A DNA stretch of 51,448 nt, from assembly GCA_017475035.1 (NCBI GenBank), contig JAFVGK010000159.1, positions 1-51,448 on the forward strand, given 5' to 3'. The notes under the pieces were generated by a model, which saw only the letters and a program-made list of their open reading frames with translations, had not been told where the DNA came from and did no database searches. A program made the position numbers and the translations under genes. The DNA is from Blautia sp. Its GTDB lineage: Bacteria > Bacillota > Clostridia > Lachnospirales > Lachnospiraceae. Positions 41,742-49,733 of the stretch are shown one piece after another; positions within the stretch are counted from its first letter, which is position 1, and each line of letters begins with the position of its first letter.

Positions 41742-44000
41742 ATGAAGCTAAGAAAAGTCGTTGCTCTGTCACTTGCCGCGGTAATGTCTCTCAGCGCTTT
41801 TTCATCAGTATGGGCAGAAGAAGCCGCTGCAGAAGGAGATGATATCCCGCTGGTCGTAGGTATCGATTATTTTTCAGAGAAGTACAGTCCTTTCTTTGCT
41901 GAAAATGTTTCCGATCAGACGATCGTGGACCTGACGCAGGTGGGCATGATCGGCAATGACCGATCCGGCGGCCTTATCTATAACGGGATTGAAGGCGAGG
42001 ACAGGGAGTATAATGGTACCATGTATCATTATAATGGCATTGCCGATGTTACGGTGACAGAGGGAGATACCGAGACGGTATACAATTTTAAGCTTCGTGA
42101 TGATATTGTCTATGAGGATGGGGAACCACTGACTGCGGATGATGTGATTTTCTCTTTCTATGTCCTGGCTGATACGGATTATGACGGAAACGCAACCTTC
42201 TATGGCACAAACGTCAAGGGATTAAAGAACTATCGTCTGAATTCCACAGCGGCAGAGGATATTTCTGAGGAAGATATTTCAGCAGTCCTGGAGGAAATGC
42301 CCGAGGCGCTGGCAGACCAGATTAAAAACGATGTTGTAGAGCCACTGCTTGCTTCTGAATATTCCTGGTGTGAGGGAGCCTGGGAGGATTACGCGGAGGA
42401 TTTTGGCGTATCCAGCGCGGATGAGTTTTTTGTAACTCTGTACAGTACCGACGCAGACTATGACGGAACCGGAAAATCTGCCGAAGAGCTGATCGCTGAT
42501 CTTACCGAAATGTATGGGGCAGACTATGCGGGACTTGCGGCTGCTTACGGGGATGCCGCTTACCTGGACGCGGATGCGGAAAATGCCGCGCAGGCTTTCC
42601 TTGTTGAGCAGAAGACAGCGGAGGGTGAAGGCGAAGAGGTACCGAATATAGAAGGAATCAGGAAACTGGGCGATTACGAAGTGGAGTTTACCACAAACGG
42701 CTTTGACGCGACTACGATTTATCAGCTTGCTCAGCCCATCGGAGCGATGCATTATTACGGCGACCCGGCCTTGTATGATTATGATAACAACATGTTTGGC
42801 TTCACAAGGGGCGATCTTTCCTCTGTCCGTTCAAAGAGCGCGAAGCCGCTGGCGGCAGGTCCCTATAAGTTTGTGAAATATGAAAACAAAACCGTTTATC
42901 TGGAAGCAAATGACAATTATTATGACGGCGTGCCGAAGATCAGACATCTTCAGTTCAGAGAGACTTCTGAGCCGGATAAGATTTCCGGTATTACCACAGG
43001 AACGATCGATCTGGCAGATCCCAGCGGCAGCAAAGAGAATTTTGAGCAGATCCGCAGCTTTAACTCCAATGGTGAACTGACTGGCGACGTTCTTGGCACC
43101 AGCCTTGTAGATAATCTGGGTTATGGTTATATAGGCATTAACGCGAATACGGTAAATGTCGGCGGAGAGCCGGATTCAGATGCTTCCAGAAATCTTCGAA
43201 AAGCACTGGCGACCATTTTGGCTGTATACCGTGACGTGGCAGTTGACTCTTACTATGGGGATGCCGCTTCCGTAATCAACTATCCGATCTCCAATACGTC
43301 CTGGGCTGCTCCGCAGAAATCTGATTCCGATTATGCCGTTGCATATTCCAGGGATGTGGATGGAAACCCGATTTATACCGATGATATGACAGATGAAGAG
43401 AAATTCGCGGCTGCTTCCGAGGCGGCGCTTGGTTTCTTTGAGGCTGCCGGATATACGGTAGAAAACGGAGTCCTGACGGCTGCTCCGGATGGAGCGAAGC
43501 TTTCTTATGAGATATTCATCGGCGGGGCAGGCACCGGTGATCATCCGAGCTTTGCGATCCTGACTGATGCCAAGGCAGCGCTTTCTGAGCTTGGTTTTTC
43601 TCTTGAGATCAATGATATTACAGATACCAATATTATGTGGGATGCTTTGAATGCCGGAACGGCTGAACTCTGGACCGCCGCATGGCAGCAGACCATCGAC
43701 CCGGATATGTATCAGATTTATCATACAGAAGCGGTAAGCAGTAATTATTATCACATCAGCGATCCGACTTTGGATGCCGATATTATTGACGCCCGCTCGA
43801 CTTCCGATCAGGAGTACCGTAAGTCTGTATATAAGGAGTGCCTGGAGATCATCCTTGACTGGGGTGTCGAAGTACCGGTTTATCAGAGACAGAACTGCAT
43901 CCTCTATAGTACCGAACGGATCAAAGCAGATACCTTTACTCCGGACGTGACCACTTATTATAACTGGTATGCAGAGATCAACGGGATGGAGATGAACTGA
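41742..44000 (+). CDS. ABC transporter substrate-binding protein, family 5 (Opp/Dpp type), without lipobox
   Basis: A 752-aa secreted solute-binding protein. The N-terminus is a signal peptide (KLRKVV, then a hydrophobic core) that ends SVWAEEA and has no cysteine, so it looks cut by signal peptidase I, not lipidated. Most Gram-positive homologues are lipoproteins. Family 5 marks are TVYNFKLRDDIVYEDGEPLTADDV and WTAAWQQTIDPDMYQIY. The protein is longer than typical OppA (about 540-600 aa), with an acidic Asp/Ala/Tyr-rich stretch near residues 150-310. The likely ligand is a peptide or other small compound. AAGGAGG precedes the ATG. A terminator-like hairpin separates it from the permease genes. 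Confidence 0.9.
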   Translation: MKLRKVVALSLAAVMSLSAFSSVWAEEAAAEGDDIPLVVGIDYFSEKYSPFFAENVSDQTIVDLTQVGMIGNDRSGGLIYNGIEGEDREYNGTMYHYNGIADVTVTEGDTETVYNFKLRDDIVYEDGEPLTADDVIFSFYVLADTDYDGNATFYGTNVKGLKNYRLNSTAAEDISEEDISAVLEEMPEALADQIKNDVVEPLLASEYSWCEGAWEDYAEDFGVSSADEFFVTLYSTDADYDGTGKSAEELIADLTEMYGADYAGLAAAYGDAAYLDADAENAAQAFLVEQKTAEGEGEEVPNIEGIRKLGDYEVEFTTNGFDATTIYQLAQPIGAMHYYGDPALYDYDNNMFGFTRGDLSSVRSKSAKPLAAGPYKFVKYENKTVYLEANDNYYDGVPKIRHLQFRETSEPDKISGITTGTIDLADPSGSKENFEQIRSFNSNGELTGDVLGTSLVDNLGYGYIGINANTVNVGGEPDSDASRNLRKALATILAVYRDVAVDSYYGDAASVINYPISNTSWAAPQKSDSDYAVAYSRDVDGNPIYTDDMTDEEKFAAASEAALGFFEAAGYTVENGVLTAAPDGAKLSYEIFIGGAGTGDHPSFAILTDAKAALSELGFSLEINDITDTNIMWDALNAGTAELWTAAWQQTIDPDMYQIYHTEAVSSNYYHISDPTLDADIIDARSTSDQEYRKSVYKECLEIILDWGVEVPVYQRQNCILYSTERIKADTFTPDVTTYYNWYAEINGMEMN

Positions 44001-44122
44001 CCATATACCGATTCATTTACAGCAAACGAACAAAATGCTGCGTTTTTTCGTTTAAGATGCCGAATTTACGCTCATAGGCGGCATCTTTCCGCAGACAAAT
44101 CGTGCGCATAAAAAAATCTTTG
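44001..44122. repeat. Hairpin cluster, family C copy 2 and shared stretch
   Basis: Arms AAACGAACAAAATGC (44024-44038) and GCGTTTTTTCGTTT (44040-44053) resemble the inner core of the palindrome at 33995. A second stem AGATGCCG (44055-44062) / CGGCATCT (44079-44086) follows. Next comes TTCCGCAGACAAATCGTGCG (44087-44106), shared with 140-160. Confidence 0.7.
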
Positions 44123-44157
44123 AAAAAGGGGAGGGGAGCCGTCCTTCCCCTTTTTAC
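44123..44157 (+). terminator. Terminator between substrate-binding protein and permease genes
   Basis: AAAAAGGGGA (44123-44132) pairs with TCCCCTTTTT (44146-44155), extended by a few more pairs, and ends in a T-run. Partial read-through would give more binding protein than permease, a common arrangement in importer operons. Confidence 0.85.
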
Positions 44158-44241
44158 TATGGCAGAGGCGGCACAATGTAATATTTCGCCTGTCAGCGAA
44201 GGCCGCCCTCTGCGAGTATAGAAAACGGAAGGGATAAATTC

Positions 44242-45228
44242 ATGAAGAAATTTATTATCCGGCGTCTTTTGCTCTCCATTCTGATTTTGTTTTTCGTTTC
44301 CCTGATTATATATTGCGTTGAGAGAGCGCTGCCAACCTCCTATGTGGAAGGCCGGGCGAGAACAATGTCACAGAAACAGGGAGCAAAGTCCTATGAAGAG
44401 CTCCTCTCAGAGCTCAATGCTTCTTATGGCCTTGACAAGCCTGTTTTGCATGGATATTTCCTCTGGCTGAAGGATGCCGTGCGCGGCAGGTTTGGAGAAT
44501 CCTGGGTCTGGCATCAGCCTGTGACGGAAAAGTTTAAAAGTGTTATCTGGTATAGTTTTGCGCTGGGATTGGTATCCTTTATTCTGGAGATTGCCATCGC
44601 GATCCCTTTGGGAATTCTCTCGGCAACGAAGCAGTACAGCAAGACGGATTATGCCGTGACGGTTCTGGCTCTGATCGGTATTTCCCTGCCCAGCTTCTTT
44701 TTTGCCACGATCCTGAAATGGGTCTTTGCAATTCACCTGGGATGGTTTGATCTGTATGGCATCGTGGGAAGGATGCATGAAAGATACAGTTCCTGGGGTA
44801 AGCTTCTGGATATCGCTAAGCACCTTGTACTGCCGTCTCTGACGCTGACCATTGTGAGCGTCGGCTCTCTGATGCGTTACACGCGTACAAATATGCTGGA
44901 AGTATTGAATGCGGATTACATCCGGACAGCAAGGGCAAAAGGTCTTTCTGAAAAGAAGGTCATTTATCATCATGCGTTTCGCAATACCCTGATTCCTGTA
45001 GTGACGATTCTGGGCAATTCACTTCCCGGGCTTTTTGCCGGCGCAATGATTACCGAAACCTTGTTTCAGATTCCGGGGATAGGGTACACTTCTTATCAGA
45101 GTCTGATACAGGGCGATATCCCCTTCACCATGTTCTATATGACGTTTTTGGCCGTGCTGACCCTCTTGGGAAATCTGATCGCAGATATCCTGTATGCTGT
45201 GGTGGATCCGAGAGTACGTGTGAACTAA
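44242..45228 (+). CDS. ABC transporter permease, OppB/DppB type
   Basis: A 328-aa inner-membrane subunit with about six spans. The N-terminal FIIRRLLLSILILFFVSLI span is typical of OppB. The coupling-loop motif near residues 225-245 reads YIRTARAKGLSEKKVIYHHA (EAA motif), where the ATPases dock. It partners with the enlarged permease that follows 15 bp later. AAGGGAT precedes the ATG. No terminator separates it from the next four genes. Confidence 0.92.
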   Translation: MKKFIIRRLLLSILILFFVSLIIYCVERALPTSYVEGRARTMSQKQGAKSYEELLSELNASYGLDKPVLHGYFLWLKDAVRGRFGESWVWHQPVTEKFKSVIWYSFALGLVSFILEIAIAIPLGILSATKQYSKTDYAVTVLALIGISLPSFFFATILKWVFAIHLGWFDLYGIVGRMHERYSSWGKLLDIAKHLVLPSLTLTIVSVGSLMRYTRTNMLEVLNADYIRTARAKGLSEKKVIYHHAFRNTLIPVVTILGNSLPGLFAGAMITETLFQIPGIGYTSYQSLIQGDIPFTMFYMTFLAVLTLLGNLIADILYAVVDPRVRVN

Positions 45229-45243
45229 GGAGGGGAAGGCAAT

Positions 45244-47004
45244 ATGGATAAAGAAAAAATGACACAGGAAAACAGCATGCCGGGCGATGACGGCCTTGCC
45301 CTGGATGATGAGCAGCGAGTCAAAGTCCTTTCGCCGGGAATGCTGGTAGCAAAACGATTCTTCCGAAACAAGCTTGCCATGGCAGGGTTGATCATTCTGA
45401 TTACGATGTTTGTCTTTTCTTTTGTGGGCGGCGTGGTGAGTCCCTATCGGGAGACACAGGTATTTCGTGTTACGGAGGAATTCTGGAAGGACTATGCCGG
45501 AGCGGCCATCAACACGAACTGGATTTTTGAGACAAGAGAAGGCGCGGAATTGTCCAATGCGGCAAGGCAGCGGTTCATTCTGGTCAGCACAAAAGGCGGA
45601 GGCGCTTTTGAGGCGGATGGACAGATGCTTCAGGCTGAAGAGAGAGGACTTTGCTTTGTCCTGTATGAGAATGCTCCGGTCGCGACAGTCATGACCTTGA
45701 AGGGCAAAAGCTCTTTCAGACCGGCAGAGGGCTTTGAAGTGACGGAAGAAATGAAGGCCGCGTTTCAAAAAGCGGTTGAAGCCGGAGAAGACGGTTTTGA
45801 ACTGGATGGCACCGCATATTCTGTTACGCAGTCCGGGCGTGAAATGACGATCAGCAGTTCTGAAGAGATTGGGATGGCGACCAAGAAGGTATTTAATACG
45901 CCGGCCTCGGATCAGGAGATCGGCTATGAAGTGCAGCTTGCCGCTCTGGAAGCCCTTGCGCAGGCGGAGGCGACAGGAGAAGATCAGAAAACCTTTACTG
46001 TCGACAATAAGGAATACATGCTTTCGGCGGCTGCAAATACAAGCGGCATGGAGATTTTTGCTGACGGAGAGCTGATCGGGACGATTTCCGACCTGCTTGT
46101 TTCCTCGCAGACAAAGGGGAACTTTTTATCTCTGAATTTTAAAGAGGAAGTAGAGAAAGCGATTGCTGAAAAGACGGATACTTTTACCGCAGAGAATTCT
46201 TCAGGTGAAGAGGAAACTTATCAGCTGCTTTCCCGCAATACGCAGTACGTCATCCGTAACCGCAAGAATACGATCGTAAACGCAACCTATCAGAGTCCCA
46301 GCTATGCGCATCCGCTTGGAACGGACGGAAATGGGATGGATATGCTGACCAGGCTGATGTATGGCGGCAGGATATCCCTTCTGATCGGTTTTGTGGTTAT
46401 TTTGATTGAAACGCTGATCGGCATTGTGATCGGCGGTCTTTCCGGTTATTTTGGCGGATGGACGGATACCGCGCTTATGCGTATCGTGGATGTGGTGATC
46501 TGTATTCCCGCGATGCCGTTATATATCATCATCGGCGCGGTTATGGATTACTACCAGGTAGATCCGAGAATCCGTATTTATCTTCTGTGTGTAATCCTGG
46601 GACTTCTGGGATGGCCGGGGATTGCGCGTATGGTACGCGGACAGATTCTATCCTTGAGAGAGCAGGAATTTATGATTGCCGCAGAAGCGACAGGGGTGCG
46701 GATTTCCCGGAGAATTTTCAGGCATCTGATCCCGAACGTCATTCCTCAGCTGATTGTTATCGCAACCATGGGGCTGGGTGATGTTATTCTGACGGAAGCT
46801 ACGTTGAGCTTTCTGGGACTTGGCGTAAAATTCCCCTTTGCATCCTGGGGCAATATCGTGAACGCGGTTAATGACGCTTATGTGCTGACAAATTATTGGT
46901 TTGTCTGGATTCCTGCGGGATTTTTGATCCTGATTACGGTGCTGGGCTTTAATTTTGTCGGAGACGGACTTCGCGACGCCTTCGATCCTAAGATGAAACG
47001 GTAG
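45244..47004 (+). CDS. ABC transporter permease, OppC/DppC type, with large extracytoplasmic insertion
   Basis: A 586-aa subunit, almost twice the usual OppC length (about 300 aa). The first span is at about 44-65. The normal continuation (HPLGTDGNGMDMLTRLMYGG) only appears at about residue 356, followed by five more spans and the EAA loop FMIAAEATGVRISRRI. The roughly 280 residues in between should lie outside the membrane. They contain three related units (about 169-207, 228-274, 297-337). Each has a charged Ala/Glu-rich helix, then a strand pair of the type FELDGTAYSV, FTVDNKEYML or ENSSGEEETYQL. I infer a docking or ligand-sensing domain, perhaps for the non-lipidated binding protein. Start ATG 45244 follows AAGGAGGGG. 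Confidence 0.92.
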   Translation: MDKEKMTQENSMPGDDGLALDDEQRVKVLSPGMLVAKRFFRNKLAMAGLIILITMFVFSFVGGVVSPYRETQVFRVTEEFWKDYAGAAINTNWIFETREGAELSNAARQRFILVSTKGGGAFEADGQMLQAEERGLCFVLYENAPVATVMTLKGKSSFRPAEGFEVTEEMKAAFQKAVEAGEDGFELDGTAYSVTQSGREMTISSSEEIGMATKKVFNTPASDQEIGYEVQLAALEALAQAEATGEDQKTFTVDNKEYMLSAAANTSGMEIFADGELIGTISDLLVSSQTKGNFLSLNFKEEVEKAIAEKTDTFTAENSSGEEETYQLLSRNTQYVIRNRKNTIVNATYQSPSYAHPLGTDGNGMDMLTRLMYGGRISLLIGFVVILIETLIGIVIGGLSGYFGGWTDTALMRIVDVVICIPAMPLYIIIGAVMDYYQVDPRIRIYLLCVILGLLGWPGIARMVRGQILSLREQEFMIAAEATGVRISRRIFRHLIPNVIPQLIVIATMGLGDVILTEATLSFLGLGVKFPFASWGNIVNAVNDAYVLTNYWFVWIPAGFLILITVLGFNFVGDGLRDAFDPKMKR

Positions 47005-47013
47005 GTGATTGGC

Positions 47014-48279
47014 ATGGCTATATTCGGAAAGAAAAATGAGAATTATATCTCAGGGAAAGAGACTCGCCGTATTTCCCGAGAAAACCGGAAAATTACCGCC
47101 GAGATGGAAAAAAAGAAAAACCGTAAAAATGTGCCGGAATCAGAATATATCGTAAAGATGAAAGACCCGGCGAATGTGGTCGAGTTTGACAACGTTCATA
47201 CCTATTTCTTTACGGATATCGGTACGGTCAAGGCTGTGGATGGGGTTTCCTTTGATGTTCCTTTGGGGAAGACCGTGGGAATCGTGGGAGAATCCGGCTG
47301 CGGTAAATCGGTAACCAGTCTGTCCCTCATGCAGCTGGTCCAGCGCCCCCAGGGTCAGACCGTGGAAGGACAGATCCGCTTTAACGCGGGAAATAAGGCC
47401 TATAATATCGTAAATACACCGACAGAGATCATGCAGCACTTGCGCGGCAATGAAATGTCCATGATTTTTCAGGAACCGATGACTTCTCTGAATCCGGTAT
47501 TCCGGATCGGAGAGCAGGTGGATGAGATCATAGAGCTTCATAATCCGTCATTCAGCAAAGCGCAGATTAAAGAACGCACGATAGAAATGTTAAAAATGGT
47601 AGGGATTGCCAACAGTGAAGGCGTATACCGGATGTATCCACATGAGCTTTCCGGAGGCATGAGACAGAGAATCTGTATTGCCATAGGTCTTGCATGTAAT
47701 CCGAGACTGATTATCGCCGACGAACCGACAACGGCCCTGGATGTGACGATCCAGGCTCAGATCCTGGACCTGATGCGTGAACTGAAGGATAAGATCCATT
47801 CTTCGATTATGCTGATCACCCATGATCTGGGCGTGATTGCGGAAATGGCAGACTATGTTGTCGTCATGTATGCGGGACGTGTTGTAGAGAAAGGAACGGC
47901 GACGGAGATATTTAAAAACCCTTCCCACCCCTATACGATCGGTCTGATGCGTTCAAAGCCGGTGGTTGGAAGGCAGGTGGACAAGCTTTACAGTATACCC
48001 GGCAAGGTACCGAATCCCATTGACATGCCTGATTACTGTTATTTCCGTGACCGTTGTGAAATGAGGTGTCCGGCCTGCCAGGGCGCTTATCCGGGGATCG
48101 TTCACTTAAGTCCGACACATGAAGTGAGCTGTTATCGATATGCCGAAGGAAAGGAGACGGATTCCGTCTTCGACAGCCCAACTGCCGAAGCGGCAAAATC
48201 GTCATCCGAAGAAAATGAGTCAACGTACAATCTTTCATCCGGGGAGGAGGGAAATACGGATGCAGCAGACAGGAACTGA
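47014..48279 (+). CDS. ABC transporter ATP-binding protein, OppD/DppD type, with repeat-encoded tail
   Basis: A 421-aa ATPase that powers the importer with the next gene product. Walker A GESGCGKS, signature LSGGMRQRI and Walker B LIIADEPTTALD are intact. The C-terminal oligopeptide-transporter domain carries its cysteine motif (CYFRDRCEMRCPAC). The normal protein should end near HEVSCYRYAEG. About 40 further residues, rich in Ser, Glu and Ala, are encoded by a family A repeat (48158-48250). The first 45 residues are basic and Lys/Arg-rich, longer than usual. ATG 47014 is preferred over GTG 47005, with GGTGAT upstream. The end overlaps the next gene by 20 bp. Confidence 0.92.
   Translation: MAIFGKKNENYISGKETRRISRENRKITAEMEKKKNRKNVPESEYIVKMKDPANVVEFDNVHTYFFTDIGTVKAVDGVSFDVPLGKTVGIVGESGCGKSVTSLSLMQLVQRPQGQTVEGQIRFNAGNKAYNIVNTPTEIMQHLRGNEMSMIFQEPMTSLNPVFRIGEQVDEIIELHNPSFSKAQIKERTIEMLKMVGIANSEGVYRMYPHELSGGMRQRICIAIGLACNPRLIIADEPTTALDVTIQAQILDLMRELKDKIHSSIMLITHDLGVIAEMADYVVVMYAGRVVEKGTATEIFKNPSHPYTIGLMRSKPVVGRQVDKLYSIPGKVPNPIDMPDYCYFRDRCEMRCPACQGAYPGIVHLSPTHEVSCYRYAEGKETDSVFDSPTAEAAKSSSEENESTYNLSSGEEGNTDAADRN
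48158..48250 (+). repeat. Family A element at the junction of two ATPase genes (copy A8)
   Basis: Reads GATTCCGTCTTCGACAGCCC, ACTGCCGAAGCGGCAAAATC, GTCATCCGAAGAAAATGAGT, CAACGTACAATC and TTTCATCCGGGGAGGAGG. Its sense strand is translated as the tail of the first ATPase, and its GGGGAGGAGG end is the ribosome-binding site of the second (ATG 48260). Confidence 0.92.
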
Positions 48280-49270
48280 GATTCACGGGAAAGATCAGGC
48301 AGAGTCTTATGATATCCTGCGTGTTTCCCATCTGAAAAAATACTTTCCGATTAAGGGCGGAGTCTTTTCCCATCAGGTCGGGCAGGTGAAGGCCGTGGAT
48401 GATGTCAGCTTTACGATCAGAAAGGGAACCACCATGGGACTGGTTGGAGAATCCGGCTGCGGAAAATCCACAACAGGCCGTACGATCCTTCGGCTGATGG
48501 AAAAGACCGACGGTGAAGTGATTTTTGACGGGCAGGATGTTCATGCATTGTCCCCAAAAGAACTCCGCAGGCTTCGTACCAGGATGCAGATTGTCTTTCA
48601 GGATCCTTATTCCTCTCTATCGCCCCGACTTCCCGTAGGCGAGATCATCGGCGAGGCAGTACGGGAGCACGGGCTGGTTTCCAAAGCGGAATATCAGGAC
48701 TATCTGACAAAGGTGATGAATGACTGCGGACTGCAGTCTTACCATAAGGATCGTTATCCCCATGAGTTTTCCGGAGGCCAGAGGCAGAGGATCTGCATTG
48801 CCAGGGCTCTGGCGCTGAACCCGGACTTTGTGGTCTGCGATGAACCGGTTTCCGCCCTGGATGTTTCGGTGCAGGCGCAGATCATCAATTTGCTGCGGGA
48901 GCTGCAGGAAAAGAGAGGTCTGACCTATCTCTTCATATCCCATGATCTGTCCGTCGTGGAGCATATTTCCGATACGATCGGAGTAATGTATCTGGGCGGC
49001 CTGGTGGAAACCGGTTCGACCCGGGAGATATTCGCGAATCCGCTGCACCCTTATACGCAGGCTTTGTTTTCCGCGATCCCCATGCCGGATCCGGAGATCA
49101 AGAGAAACCGTATTATTCTCGAGGGGAGTATTCCTTCTCCGGCTAATCCGCCCAAGGGCTGCAAGTTCCATACCCGGTGCCGCATGTGCCGGGAGGAATG
49201 CAAAACCGTCGAACCGAAAGAAAAAGATATGGGCAGCGGACATATGGTCAGGTGTCATCTGTATGACTAG
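48260..49270 (+). CDS. ABC transporter ATP-binding protein, OppF/DppF type
   Basis: A 336-aa ATPase. Walker A GESGCGKST, signature FSGGQRQRICIARALAL and Walker B VVCDEPVSALD are intact. The C-terminal oligopeptide domain has GCKFHTRCRMCREEC, with cysteines that in some relatives hold an iron-sulfur cluster. A much earlier in-frame ATG (48140) lies in the upstream ATPase; ATG 48260 has GGAGGAGGG about 9 bp before it, from repeat A8. It overlaps the upstream gene by 20 bp and the downstream small gene by 8 bp. Confidence 0.92.
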   Translation: MQQTGTEIHGKDQAESYDILRVSHLKKYFPIKGGVFSHQVGQVKAVDDVSFTIRKGTTMGLVGESGCGKSTTGRTILRLMEKTDGEVIFDGQDVHALSPKELRRLRTRMQIVFQDPYSSLSPRLPVGEIIGEAVREHGLVSKAEYQDYLTKVMNDCGLQSYHKDRYPHEFSGGQRQRICIARALALNPDFVVCDEPVSALDVSVQAQIINLLRELQEKRGLTYLFISHDLSVVEHISDTIGVMYLGGLVETGSTREIFANPLHPYTQALFSAIPMPDPEIKRNRIILEGSIPSPANPPKGCKFHTRCRMCREECKTVEPKEKDMGSGHMVRCHLYD

Positions 49271-49607
49271 GAAAAAGGAAATACTTCCGGAATATACGGT
49301 GGCGGATATGGATCTGGAAGGAATGCCCTGGAACAGCAGAAGACTGTGGGATATCCGGCCCGGCGGAAGACAATATCGGAAAGAACGTCCGTGGGATGTG
49401 AAAAAGGAAGAACAGGAAAGCGCTGAAGAGAATGTCTGTCCGGAGAAAGAGCCGCTTCGGGTTGATGAAGAGGCGGAAGCCTGGACAGAAGAAGAACGGA
49501 AGCTGATCGCCCTGGGAGCCCTGAAAGCCGCTCTGCTGATCGGTGGAGTCTTTGCTCTTGCGGCATTTCTGTTCCTGTTGTTCTGCGTCTTTGTCTGGCT
49601 GAAATAG
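49263..49607 (+). CDS. Small membrane protein overlapping the ATPase gene
   Basis: A 114-aa protein I do not recognise. Residues 1-80 are charged and hydrophilic, with many Glu, Arg and Trp residues (DLEGMPWNSRRLWDIRPGG). One membrane span lies at about 86-110 near the C-terminus, so it is probably a tail-anchored cytoplasmic protein. It starts inside the last codons of the second ATPase gene (8-bp overlap), which means its translation depends on that gene. It has no clear ribosome-binding site of its own. Position suggests an accessory subunit of the importer, but this is inference. Confidence 0.75.
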   Translation: MTRKKEILPEYTVADMDLEGMPWNSRRLWDIRPGGRQYRKERPWDVKKEEQESAEENVCPEKEPLRVDEEAEAWTEEERKLIALGALKAALLIGGVFALAAFLFLLFCVFVWLK

Positions 49608-49612
49608 GTATA

Positions 49613-49661
49613 GAAAAAGGCCATGGAAAATGCGGCGGTGCATTTTTCATGGCCTTTTTCT
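49613..49661. terminator. Bidirectional terminator at the end of the importer operon
   Basis: GAAAAAGGCCATG (49613-49625) pairs with CATGGCCTTTTTC (49648-49660), continued by AAAATGC / GCATTTT. T-runs on both strands serve the importer operon and the MATE gene. Confidence 0.88.
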
Positions 49662-49678
49662 GAAGAATGTATTTCTCT

Positions 49679-49711
49679 GATTGCATAGACGAAAGCCTGC
49701 TTCTGCGGATC
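49679..49711 (-). repeat. Family B element, right end, inverted (copy B7)
   Basis: On the minus strand reads GATCCGCAGAAGCAGGC then TTTCGTCTATGCAATCA, with three or four differences from copy B1. It lies downstream of the MATE gene, not in front of a start codon. Confidence 0.75.
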
Positions 49712-49733
49712 GATACGCAGAAGAGCTGCTTTC

